Source of the DNA: Alcaligenaceae bacterium | GTDB taxonomy: Bacteria; Pseudomonadota; Gammaproteobacteria; Burkholderiales; Burkholderiaceae_B | Length of the DNA: 9,439 nt | Direction of reading: 5' to 3' | Assembly: GCA_947380655.1 (NCBI GenBank) | Contig: CANCRX010000112.1 | Span: 1 to 9,439 of the forward strand | In this document: positions 1-6,815 of the stretch, piece by piece | Layout of the letters: each line of letters starts with the position of its first letter | How positions within the stretch are numbered: the first letter of the stretch is position 1 | Position numbers and translations under genes: made by a program | The notes under the pieces: model-generated | What the model was told of the DNA's origin: nothing | What the model saw: only the letters and a program-made list of their open reading frames with translations | The model's database searches: none

Positions 1-776
1 ACATATTTGCCGCATAACAAAGCATAAAACACGGCTACAACCGAAGCCTCAGTCGGTGTAAACCAACCTGCACGCATACCTCCCAGAATAATGACAGGTA
101 ACAGGATCGCTGGTAGCGCTTTCCACGTAGTCAGCCACATTTCCTTTCTGGTTGGAAAGGAGTTTTCACCTTTGTAATTACGTTTTTTCGAGATGTACCA
201 GTTCACAATACACATCGCTACCGCAATGATGACGCCAGGGACCAGACCTGCGATGAATAACGCTGCAACGGATACTTTGTCATCTGCGAGTGCATAGATG
301 ATCATGATGATGGAGGGGGGGATGATTGGCCCCACGATCGCTGTCGAGGCTGTCAGTGCTGCCGCATAGGAACGTGAGTAACCTGCTTTATCCATCATGC
401 GGATCAGCATCGAGCCTGGACCTGCGGCATCAGCGAGGGCTGAGCCAGAGATGCCAGAAAAGAATGTGAGCGATACCACGTTGGTATAGCCCAGGCCTCC
501 TCGCTTATGCCCGACAAATTGTCCGGCAAATTTCAACAACACTTCAGTCAGCGAACCGCCGCTCATCAACTCCGCAGCCAGGATAAAGAAGGGTACAGCC
601 ATCAGTGGAAAGCTATCGATGCCGGTAAATGTTTCTTTCAGTAGAACCAGCAAAGGAAAGCCCGCATCAGAAAAAACTAAAGCGGTGATTGTTGAGAGAC
701 CCAATGCAAACGCAACGGGCACACCTATCGCCAGATAAATACAGGCGGAAAGTAAAAGCAGGACGCTGGCGCTCAT
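1..776 (-). CDS. dctM: TRAP transporter large permease DctM, C-terminus cut off by window edge
   Basis: This is the large membrane subunit of a tripartite ATP-independent periplasmic (TRAP) transporter, which forms the ion-coupled substrate pathway in the inner membrane. I translated it from the ATG at 776-774. It begins MSASVLLLLSACIYLAIGVP and stays open for 258 codons to the left edge. The family is usually about 425 residues, so roughly 60 percent is present. Family hallmarks are visible: FFILAAELMSGG in the first third, a GLGYTNVVSLTFFSGISGSA stretch, ADAAGPGSMLI, and the GPIIPPSIIMIIYA segment typical of DctM. A WFTPTEASVVAVFYALL stretch lies near the cut end. Hydrophobic segments dominate. 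The start codon overlaps the dctQ stop as ATGA, which indicates translational coupling. No frameshift is seen. Family assignment is secure; the transported substrate is unknown. Confidence 0.95.
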   Translation of the reverse strand, partial: MSASVLLLLSACIYLAIGVPVAFALGLSTITALVFSDAGFPLLVLLKETFTGIDSFPLMAVPFFILAAELMSGGSLTEVLLKFAGQFVGHKRGGLGYTNVVSLTFFSGISGSALADAAGPGSMLIRMMDKAGYSRSYAAALTASTAIVGPIIPPSIIMIIYALADDKVSVAALFIAGLVPGVIIAVAMCIVNWYISKKRNYKGENSFPTRKEMWLTTWKALPAILLPVIILGGMRAGWFTPTEASVVAVFYALLCGKY

Positions 777-1285
777 AGTGAGGCACTCGCAGTCGCATCA
801 AAGTCGCCGTCAGAGGCGAAGGTACGATCAATGACGTAGCCTTTGACGATCAAAAACCAGTGAATTAATGTCATTGCAGCTCCAATAGGCAAGCCTGCGT
901 AGATGATCGCGATAGAAATTTGTGTGGCGGGAGTTTGTTGGTACTGGGTACGGTCCATGTATTCTAGGCCATACCAGGTAAAAAAGACGAATAGTGCCGT
1001 GATCAATAGCGCGATCACTACCCTCATACCAATGGCTACTGCACGAGGCAGTGAATCCTGTAAGTTTTCAACCGCTATATGGCCGCCGTACCGCAACACG
1101 GGCCCACAGCCAAGAAAAGTCAGCCAGATCATTAAATGGCGCGCAACTTCTTCAGCCCACTCGATCGAGACGTTCGTGGTGTAGCGCAACACGACATTAG
1201 CAAAGATGATGATCGACATGACAGCGAGGATCACGATCAGCAACCATTTGTTGGTAGCGACAAAATAGCGTTCAAAAGTTTTCAT
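773..1285 (-). CDS. dctQ: TRAP transporter small permease DctQ
   Basis: This is the small membrane subunit of the TRAP transporter, which pairs with DctM in the inner membrane. It has 170 residues, the normal length for the family. Four hydrophobic segments are visible at about residues 15-35, 50-67, 88-105 and 125-147. The conserved family signature is present: NVVLRY at 30-35, IEWAEEVARHLMIWLTFLG at 41-59, and a RYGGHI element at 65-70. The start at 1285 has no convincing Shine-Dalgarno sequence; the leader is AT-rich. It lies just after a terminator-like hairpin downstream of dctP. The stop overlaps the dctM start by 4 bp. The order dctP-dctQ-dctM is classical for TRAP operons. The C-terminal tail (FASDGDFDATASASL) is acidic and probably disordered. 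Confidence 0.95.
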   Translation of the reverse strand: MKTFERYFVATNKWLLIVILAVMSIIIFANVVLRYTTNVSIEWAEEVARHLMIWLTFLGCGPVLRYGGHIAVENLQDSLPRAVAIGMRVVIALLITALFVFFTWYGLEYMDRTQYQQTPATQISIAIIYAGLPIGAAMTLIHWFLIVKGYVIDRTFASDGDFDATASASL

Positions 1286-1310
1286 TTGTAAACTTTATTT
1301 TTATAGACGT

Positions 1311-1345
1311 AAAAAATGGTGGCGAATTTTATATCGCCACCATTT
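1311..1345 (-). terminator. Intrinsic terminator/attenuator hairpin between dctP and dctQ
   Basis: A perfect 12-bp inverted repeat (1314-1325 with 1334-1345) surrounds an 8-nt AT-rich loop. Read on the minus strand, the stem contains GGTGGCGA/TCGCCACC and runs straight into six T residues at 1316-1311. This is the classical form of a rho-independent terminator. It lies 12 nt past the dctP stop and about 25 nt before the dctQ start, in the same transcription direction. It would end most transcripts after the binding protein and let a fraction continue into dctQM. That fits the need for much more periplasmic receptor than permease. Its strength is inferred from the sequence only. It could also act as a 3'-end stabilising hairpin after RNA processing. 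Confidence 0.85.
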
Positions 1346-1357
1346 ACCTAAACAGCT

Positions 1358-2338
1358 TTATTTATAGTCTTGAATTTTTTTGATGTTGTCTGCACCAAAT
1401 TCTTTACCATATTGGATGTAGGTTTGATCCAAGGCTTTGCGGAATGCAGGACCGTCTACGACACGCACTACAACCATGCCTTCTGATTCCAGCTGGGCAA
1501 TACCATTTGCCTCATCCTCGTTGACCTTTTTACGCTGAGCGATATTGGCTTTTTTCGCTGCTTCGTAAAACACTTTCTGATCCGCATCGCTCAGTTTTTT
1601 CATGAAGCGCGGTGAGGTCAGAAACAAAGCAGGGGAATACACGTGACCTGTCAGTGACAGATACTTTTGTACCTGCGAAAACTTCGAAGCCAGAATCACA
1701 GGAATTGGATTCTCCTGTCCGTCTACGATACCTTGTTGCAAGGCACCGAATACTTCAGGAAATGCCATGGGAGTCGGACGAATACCAAAAGCTTTGTAAC
1801 CATCCATGTGTACTTTGTTTTCCATCGTACGCATCTTTAATCCAGAAGCATCCTCAGGCTTGACGATTGAACGCTTGCTATTGGTCATATGGCGAAAACC
1901 ATTTTCTGTCCAGGTCAGTGCGACCAGGCCTTTGGATGGAAATTTCGCTAACAGTGCCTGACCCTCTGGGCCATCGAAATAGCTGCGTGCATGGTCATAG
2001 TCGCGAAACAAAAATGGAATATCAACGATTTTGACTTCAGGTACAAAGTTGCCGACTGGGCCTGTTGAAGTATTCACGATATCGAGCGTGCCTAATTGGA
2101 CCGCCTCGATCATTTCGCGTTCGCCACCAAGTGAACCATTAGGAAATGCTTGGCACTTGTAACGATTTTGAGTGTTTTTCTCAATTTCTTCACAAAATAC
2201 GTTGGTACCAACACCGTAGTGTGAGGTGGCGGCCGGGGTGTAGCCAATTTTCACGATTGTTTGAGCGCTCGCCGAGCCTAAGGAGAACAAGAGTGCTGCG
2301 GCAACTGAGGTGAAGCATGTTGTTAATTTGAATTTCAT
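1358..2338 (-). CDS. dctP: TRAP transporter solute-binding protein DctP
   Basis: This is the periplasmic receptor that delivers a carboxylate ligand to the DctQM permease. It has 326 residues, normal for the family. An Sec signal peptide covers residues 1-25 (MKFK, hydrophobic core, cleavage after ASA, mature start QTIVKIGYTP). Family motifs are in order: FPNGSLGGEREMIEAVQLG at 65-83, IPFLFRDYDHARSYFDG at 107-123, NGFRHMTN at 146-153, GLKMRTM at 166-172 and FGALQQGIVDGQENP at 197-211. In DctP proteins the arginine in the GLKMR element (Arg170 here) clamps the ligand carboxylate, and it is retained; Arg149 is a second likely contact. Mature Cys49 and Cys62 could form a disulfide. The start has a good GAGGAA ribosome site at 2349-2344. 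The gene lies 64 bp after the ApnO-like gene and is followed by the terminator at 1311-1345. The ligand may be a sugar acid, judging only from its neighbours. Confidence 0.96.
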   Translation of the reverse strand: MKFKLTTCFTSVAAALLFSLGSASAQTIVKIGYTPAATSHYGVGTNVFCEEIEKNTQNRYKCQAFPNGSLGGEREMIEAVQLGTLDIVNTSTGPVGNFVPEVKIVDIPFLFRDYDHARSYFDGPEGQALLAKFPSKGLVALTWTENGFRHMTNSKRSIVKPEDASGLKMRTMENKVHMDGYKAFGIRPTPMAFPEVFGALQQGIVDGQENPIPVILASKFSQVQKYLSLTGHVYSPALFLTSPRFMKKLSDADQKVFYEAAKKANIAQRKKVNEDEANGIAQLESEGMVVVRVVDGPAFRKALDQTYIQYGKEFGADNIKKIQDYK

Positions 2339-2402
2339 TTGTCTTCCTCGGTATTAAAAAAGTGAGTGGATGAACGACAGAGATTGTTAATTAAAGTGTG
2401 AC

Positions 2403-3236
2403 TCAGGTAATACGCTCAATACTTTCTGCGATTTCATTATTATCAAAAACTTTTTTCCAGTCATCACGCATCAGTCTTGGCTTGCCGAAAGTGATCGCTT
2501 TATTGCAGGCGTCTGAGAACTGGCCAGGAATTTGTTTGAAAATCACAGCCGATAAAATTGTCATGTGGCCAAGCAGAAAGTCACGCGCTGCTTCGGCAGG
2601 TACGCCTCGAGAGACGACTTCGTCCATTGCTTCGCGCATGACATCGAGCAAGGTTGCGCAGATCGTTTCTGATAGACCGGGTTCGAGCAACGCCATTTGT
2701 TCGACGGTGACACGATAGGAGCGCAAGATAGGCTGGTAAATCGTTTTTGCGATGTCTTCACCCAGCTCGAAGGCTGACTCAGGACCCTGCATCAGTGCGC
2801 TGACAATAGACTGTGCGGCGAGTACACCACCAAAGTAATCAGGTGCACCAGCGGTGTGCACCTCTGGGCTGAAGATATTTGGATGACATGGATGCGCAAC
2901 AAAATATGTCAGGTCAGGGCGTTTCGGTAAGTGCCCGGCAAAAGGCGCTGCCGCGTCAAGTGTCATGACCATGGTGCCCGCTGGAAGTTGGGGAGCAATC
3001 TCTGCGGCGAGACGACCAATCAGCGTGTCCGGCACGGCCAAGATCACGACGTCGACGTTTTTTAATGCGACATCGATAGGCGTGCATGTCAGGCCGAGTT
3101 CGTTTTTGAGCCGATCCTGCCCAACCTGGCTGACCTCTACATGCCGAACATCGTAGGAAGAGCCCATCAGGTTCTTCGACAGGCGAACGCCCATCTTGCC
3201 GCCAGCTCCAAACAGTGCAATAGATTTAGTCATCAT
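2403..3236 (-). CDS. NAD(P)-binding oxidoreductase with PGDH_C domain, D-apionate oxidoisomerase (ApnO)-like
   Basis: This 277-residue protein has an N-terminal Rossmann nucleotide-binding fold (IALFGAGGKMG at 6-16, and VDVVILAVPD at 61-70 closing the beta-alpha-beta unit). The helical C-terminal domain is of the type annotated as phosphogluconate dehydrogenase C-terminal (PGDH_C). Distinctive conserved-looking blocks are AHPCHPNIF at 114-122, MQGPES at 149-154, EQMALLEPGLSETICA at 179-194 and GQFSDACNKAI at 238-248. From memory this family includes ApnO, which oxidises and isomerises D-apionate to 3-oxo-isoapionate in branched-sugar catabolism. Many members are uncharacterised, so the substrate here is an inference. 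Two adjacent ATGs exist. The AGGGA ribosome site at 3243-3239 is better spaced for the second one (3233-3231), so the true protein may be one residue shorter. None of the expected apionate partners (kinase, RuBisCO-like or transcarboxylase enzymes) is inside the window. The adjacent TRAP genes suggest it acts on an imported acid. Confidence 0.85.
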   Translation of the reverse strand: MMTKSIALFGAGGKMGVRLSKNLMGSSYDVRHVEVSQVGQDRLKNELGLTCTPIDVALKNVDVVILAVPDTLIGRLAAEIAPQLPAGTMVMTLDAAAPFAGHLPKRPDLTYFVAHPCHPNIFSPEVHTAGAPDYFGGVLAAQSIVSALMQGPESAFELGEDIAKTIYQPILRSYRVTVEQMALLEPGLSETICATLLDVMREAMDEVVSRGVPAEAARDFLLGHMTILSAVIFKQIPGQFSDACNKAITFGKPRLMRDDWKKVFDNNEIAESIERIT

Positions 3237-3310
3237 GATCCCTAAATGAAAGTAGGGCGATGGTATGATGACTTGACCAGTTTGAGCTATTAGGGGTTTT
3301 ACTTTCAGGG

Positions 3311-3340
3311 TTTGTACTTAATTCATATGTTAGGTACAAA
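3311..3340. promoter_or_regulatory. Operator-like imperfect inverted repeat upstream of the ApnO-like gene
   Basis: Two 11-bp arms, TTTGTACTTAA (3311-3321) and TTAGGTACAAA (3330-3340), match as inverted repeats with one mismatch around an 8-bp AT-rich centre. The repeat lies in the 120-bp gap between the end of the HIBADH-family gene and the start of the ApnO-like gene, about 75 bp before the latter. It has no following T-run in the minus direction, so it looks more like a protein-binding site than a terminator. It would suit a dimeric regulator controlling a promoter for the ApnO-like gene and the TRAP operon. No regulator gene is in the window. I could not define a convincing -35/-10 pair nearby. 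Confidence 0.45.
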
Positions 3341-3356
3341 TGGTCTGAAGATCTGA

Positions 3357-4238
3357 TCAATTTGGTCGACGTTTAGCGATGATGGGTACAATTTCAGGTA
3401 AGAAGCTTTGTGGATTGCCTTCCTTGCACGCCTCATCAAGCGTCTGACGAATGGCCTCAGCGATTGTTCTGTCCGCATGCATGTCCTGAGCCATCTGGTT
3501 GTAGTAGCTCAGATCTTTCAAGGTGTTGGCCAGACTAAAGCGCATCGCCGACGGATCGCCTGCGGACAAATATGGCTTGAGCCGCTCGAGTGGAGCGCCC
3601 CAGCCACCTCCCATCGCTAATACGTCAATAAAGGTCTGTGCACTGATTCCTGAGGATTGCGCGCAGGCAGCTGCTTCAGCCATCAGCGCAACAGATCCCA
3701 GTGAAACAAAATTGTGAAGCAGTTTCATTCGATGTCCAGCACCGATTGGCCCGGCATGGACAATATTTTCCGCAAAACAAGCCAGGATTGGTTTGCATTG
3801 TTCAAATAATGTTGTTTCTCCACCTACCAAAAGATTAAGCCGACCTTCGGCCGCTTCTTTGGGGGTTCTGGTCATCGGTGCATCAAGAAAACCGCAGCCT
3901 TGCTCAATGACAAGTCTGGAGACGCGATCGGTCGATGTGGGTACTGCCGTCGAACAGTCAATCACAATACTGCCTGCAGAGAGACCTTGGAGCACACCTT
4001 GTTCACCAAGCAGTACATCTTCCACCTGAGGCGTGCCCGTGACGCACAGAATCACAATTTCAGATTGCGCGGCGAGGTCTTTCGCAGTCTTGGATATTTT
4101 GGCACCACTCGAGACTAAGCCCTCGAGTGGTTGGTTGCCAGGGTGATCGAGAACAGTCAGCACATGGCCGTGTTTAAGTAAATTGGTCGCAATGCCATGA
4201 CCCATCATGCCAATGCCGATCATTCCGATTTTTTTCAT
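3357..4238 (-). CDS. 3-hydroxyisobutyrate dehydrogenase-family NAD(P)-dependent oxidoreductase
   Basis: This is a 293-residue beta-hydroxyacid dehydrogenase of normal length, built from an NAD_binding_2 Rossmann domain and an NAD_binding_11 helical domain. Visible elements are the dinucleotide loop IGMIGIGMMGHGIA at 4-17, the DCST substrate loop at 94-97, and GAGHRMKLLHN at 166-176. The last holds the family catalytic lysine (Lys172) and Asn176. A KDLSYY element at 241-246 matches the conserved KDL cofactor region. The usual DAPVSGG motif reads DAPMTRTP (119-126) here, so the residues that normally contact the substrate carboxylate are replaced. This argues against classical 3-hydroxyisobutyrate as substrate. 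The start lies 2 nt after the stop of the upstream binding-protein gene, with an AGCAGG ribosome site inside that gene's end, which shows an operon and likely coupling. It is cytoplasmic and probably oxidises or reduces a hydroxy acid of the same pathway. The exact substrate is unknown. Confidence 0.9.
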   Translation of the reverse strand: MKKIGMIGIGMMGHGIATNLLKHGHVLTVLDHPGNQPLEGLVSSGAKISKTAKDLAAQSEIVILCVTGTPQVEDVLLGEQGVLQGLSAGSIVIDCSTAVPTSTDRVSRLVIEQGCGFLDAPMTRTPKEAAEGRLNLLVGGETTLFEQCKPILACFAENIVHAGPIGAGHRMKLLHNFVSLGSVALMAEAAACAQSSGISAQTFIDVLAMGGGWGAPLERLKPYLSAGDPSAMRFSLANTLKDLSYYNQMAQDMHADRTIAEAIRQTLDEACKEGNPQSFLPEIVPIIAKRRPN

Positions 4239-4240
4239 CG

Positions 4241-5476
4241 TTAACCTGCTTTTTTAACCAGTGGGCAAACACTTTCCGACAGTGGGCGGAAAGCCTGATC
4301 GCCAGGGATCACGGAGATGATTTTCATCAAATCCCATGGGCCTTTTGATTCAGCGGGTTTTTTAGCTTCGACCAGAAGCATATCGTGCACCATACGGCCG
4401 TCAGCACGAATTTTTCCTTTCGTTGCGAAAAAGTCATTGATTTCAGTTTCTTTCATCTTTGCCGCCACCGCATCTGCGTCATCGGTACCTGCTGCGGCAA
4501 CCGCTTTCAAATAGTGCATGGTCGCGGAATAAGAGCCAGCCTGAACCATGGAGGGCATTGCACCATTGTTACGCTCGCCAAAACGTTTGGCGAATGCCCG
4601 GGTTTCGTCGTTGCGGTCCCAATAAAAGCCATTGGTAAAGGTCAAACCCTGCGCGACCTGTAGTCCTAAGCCTTTAATGTCGGTGATGAAGACCAGCAAG
4701 GTAGCCAGTTTTTGGCCCGCTTGAACAATGCCGAACTCAGCCGCCTGGCGAACTGCGTTCTGTGTATCTGAGCCTGCGTTGGCCAGGCCGATGACCTTTG
4801 CTTTGGAGGCTTGTGCTTGCAGCAGGTAAGAGGAAAAGTCCGGTGTATTCAATGGCGAACGAACACTGCCTAATACTTTGCCGCCGTTTTCTTGCACAAC
4901 TGTGGCGGTGTCTTTCTCAAGCGCATGTCCAAAAGCATAGTCTGCAGTGATAAAAAACCAGCTATTTCCGCCCGCTTTAGTGACTGCGGCACCAGTGCCA
5001 TGTGCCAGCGCGTAGGTGTCATAGACGTAATGAACGCCGTATGGGGAACACTCGGCATTCGTCAACGCAGAGCTTGCTGAGCCTGCGAAAATGATCATGC
5101 GTTTCTTATCGCGTGCGATTTTTTGCATCGCGAGCGCTGAGCCCGAGTCGGAGGACTCGATGATCATTTTTACATCATCCTGGTCGTACCATTCGCGCGC
5201 ACGTGCTGAGGCGATATCCACTTTATTTTGATAGTTCGCGGAGAGAATTTCGATCGGACGACCGAGCACTTTGCCACCGAAGTCTTCTGCTGCCATTTTT
5301 AAGGCATTGACCATTCCTGGACCGCCCAAAGCGGAGTAGGTCCCGGACATATCAACCATTGCGCCAATGCGAAAAGGTTTTGCATCTTGTGCTTGTACAA
5401 GACTGCTGGACATGATGCCTGCGCTCAAGAGTGCAGTAGCCAACATGTTTGAAAGAATTGATTTTTTAAAATTCAT
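4241..5476 (-). CDS. ABC transporter substrate-binding protein, Leu/Ile/Val (Peripla_BP_6) type
   Basis: This is a 411-residue periplasmic type I binding protein of the LivK/Peripla_BP_6 class. A signal peptide spans about residues 1-29 (MNFKKSIL, hydrophobic core, cleavage after VQA). The mature part opens with FRIGAMVDMSGTYSALGGPG (35-54), the typical first strand and ligand loop. It continues with the DFGGKVLGRPIEIL region, the AGSASSALTN hinge region at 131-140, WFFITADYAFGHALEKD at 173-189 and FSSYLLQAQASKAKVIGLAN at 214-233. Cys143 and Cys404 may form a disulfide. No ABC permease or ATPase gene is in the window, so it is an orphan receptor as far as visible. Such orphans are common in Burkholderiales and may feed a distant ABC system or act in sensing. 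A strong GGAG ribosome site at 5487-5484 sits 7 nt before the ATG. It heads the minus-strand operon, 2 nt before the HIBADH-family gene. Confidence 0.92.
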   Translation of the reverse strand: MNFKKSILSNMLATALLSAGIMSSSLVQAQDAKPFRIGAMVDMSGTYSALGGPGMVNALKMAAEDFGGKVLGRPIEILSANYQNKVDIASARAREWYDQDDVKMIIESSDSGSALAMQKIARDKKRMIIFAGSASSALTNAECSPYGVHYVYDTYALAHGTGAAVTKAGGNSWFFITADYAFGHALEKDTATVVQENGGKVLGSVRSPLNTPDFSSYLLQAQASKAKVIGLANAGSDTQNAVRQAAEFGIVQAGQKLATLLVFITDIKGLGLQVAQGLTFTNGFYWDRNDETRAFAKRFGERNNGAMPSMVQAGSYSATMHYLKAVAAAGTDDADAVAAKMKETEINDFFATKGKIRADGRMVHDMLLVEAKKPAESKGPWDLMKIISVIPGDQAFRPLSESVCPLVKKAG

Positions 5477-5675
5477 GGTGAGTCTCCGTCAGTATTTATT
5501 CAACGGTTAGGTTGATATGGCCAAGTGATCACAATCGCTCAGCAGAGTATCTTGCCTTAAAACGCTAAGGAATGGTTGTGTGATTAGGGATGGAAAACCC
5601 GTATATGGCTACAAAATAACGGATTGAAAATAGGATAATCTTGATCTACTTCGACGTTAAAAGAAATTTATTCCT
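5477..5675. promoter_or_regulatory. Divergent intergenic region between binding-protein gene and epoxide-hydrolase-like gene
   Basis: These 199 bp separate two divergently transcribed genes and must hold both promoters, unless the hydrolase is transcribed otherwise. I see a perfect 8-bp palindrome GTGATCAC at 5525-5532 and a small inverted repeat CCTTA/TAAGG at 5555-5570 (5-bp arms, 6-bp centre). A GATAAT at 5634-5639 could be a -10 for the plus-strand gene but has no good -35 partner. The short symmetric elements could be regulator sites but are also within chance. The hydrolase start has only a weak purine-rich AAAAGAAA leader, whereas the minus gene has a strong GGAG site. Confidence 0.4.
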
Positions 5676-6815
5676 ATGAATCCTCTTTCCTCAGAATGTT
5701 TACCTCAAGGTGTACGTGCCAGATTTATTGATGATGTCAACGGCGCAACGTTTCACATCCTTGAGTCTGGTTATGAAACCCCTGAGCGACCTTTGCTCCT
5801 TCTTATCCATGGTTTTCCCGAGCTGGCTTATAGCTGGCGCAACGTCATGGTGCCATTAGCCCAGGCTGGCTACCATGTGATCGCACCCGATGTCAGAGGG
5901 TATGGGCGCACTTCGGGTTCGGATGTGCAGTATGACGATGACCTTAGACCCTTTAGCGCACTCAATAAAATTCATGACATGCTTGCCTTGGTCATGGCGC
6001 TGGGGTATCGAAGTGTCGCCGCTGTTATCGGTCACGATCAAGGTTCACCGCTGGCAGGATGGTGCGCACTCACTCGTCCTGATGTTTTCAAATCTGTAGT
6101 CATGATGAGCTCTCCATTTAGAGGCGGCCCAGAATCTTTGCCTTTTAATACCGCGAATGTACCTTTGTCGCCGGCGCAGCCTCTTACGATCAACGAGGAC
6201 ATGGCAAAGCTCAATCCGCCGCGCAAGTACTACATGAACTATTACGCGACAGAGCCTGCGAATGAAAACATCTGGCATCCTAAGCAAGGACTGCATGATT
6301 TTTTACGTGCTTATTATCATATGAAGAGCGCGGACTGGAAACAAAATAATCCTTTTCCTCTGAAGGCCTTAATTGCAAGCGAATGGGAAAAACTGCCGCG
6401 TTACTACGTGATGGATCTTGATCAGGGCATGGCTGAATCGGTTGAGTCTGAAATGCCCTCTGCAGAGGAAATCAGCGCTTGTAAATGGTTACCGGATCAT
6501 GAACTAAAGGTCTATAGCCAAGAGTATGCGCGCACAGGTTTTCAAGGCGGCTTGCAAGGCTATCGGAGAAATCCTGGTGATAAGGACCTGGCTGTCTTTG
6601 CCGGCCGAACCATTGATGTGCCAGCCATGTTCATGGGAGGTAAAAATGACTGGGGTGTGTATCAGACCCCAGGTGGTCTGGAGCGTGTCGAGCAGAGGCT
6701 TTGCACAAAATATCAGGGTACGGTTCTAGTTGAAGGTGCAGGTCACTGGGTTCAACAAGAGCAGCCTGAGCAAGTCAGTCGCATACTGATTGATTTTATA
6801 AAGAAAAATACTTAA
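5676..6815 (+). CDS. Alpha/beta hydrolase, epoxide hydrolase-like
   Basis: This 379-residue alpha/beta-hydrolase-fold protein has the signature of the soluble epoxide hydrolase subfamily. HGFPE at 45-49 provides the oxyanion-hole HGxP motif. APDVRGYGRTSG (70-81) is the conserved strand that follows. GHDQG at 119-123 puts an aspartate (Asp121) in the nucleophile position, as in epoxide hydrolases and haloalkane dehalogenases rather than serine esterases. Asp325 in GGKNDWG is the likely acid and His357 in GAGHWVQQEQPE the base. The cap region, about 150-310, is large and contains GLQGYR (292-297), equivalent to the GLxxYR element that carries an epoxide-activating tyrosine (Tyr296 here). No signal peptide is seen, so it is probably cytoplasmic. 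It is longer than simple 300-residue members. The substrate is unknown. Its stop overlaps the stop of the convergent neighbour in a TTAA palindrome. Confidence 0.9.
   Translation: MNPLSSECLPQGVRARFIDDVNGATFHILESGYETPERPLLLLIHGFPELAYSWRNVMVPLAQAGYHVIAPDVRGYGRTSGSDVQYDDDLRPFSALNKIHDMLALVMALGYRSVAAVIGHDQGSPLAGWCALTRPDVFKSVVMMSSPFRGGPESLPFNTANVPLSPAQPLTINEDMAKLNPPRKYYMNYYATEPANENIWHPKQGLHDFLRAYYHMKSADWKQNNPFPLKALIASEWEKLPRYYVMDLDQGMAESVESEMPSAEEISACKWLPDHELKVYSQEYARTGFQGGLQGYRRNPGDKDLAVFAGRTIDVPAMFMGGKNDWGVYQTPGGLERVEQRLCTKYQGTVLVEGAGHWVQQEQPEQVSRILIDFIKKNT

Noticed and set aside
3240..3257. Small inverted repeat CCCTA/TAGGG just before the ApnO-like start.
   Set aside because: The arms are only 5 bp, and one arm is explained by the AGGG ribosome site; not enough to call an RNA switch or operator.
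5610..5616. A TACAAAA element resembling half of the operator-like repeat at 3311-3340.
   Set aside because: Only one short AT-rich half-site is present with no matching inverted partner, so chance is the simpler explanation.
5624..5639. TTGAAA followed by GATAAT as a promoter for the hydrolase.
   Set aside because: The spacer is only 4 bp, so they cannot be a -35/-10 pair, and no other good -35 lies about 17 bp before GATAAT.
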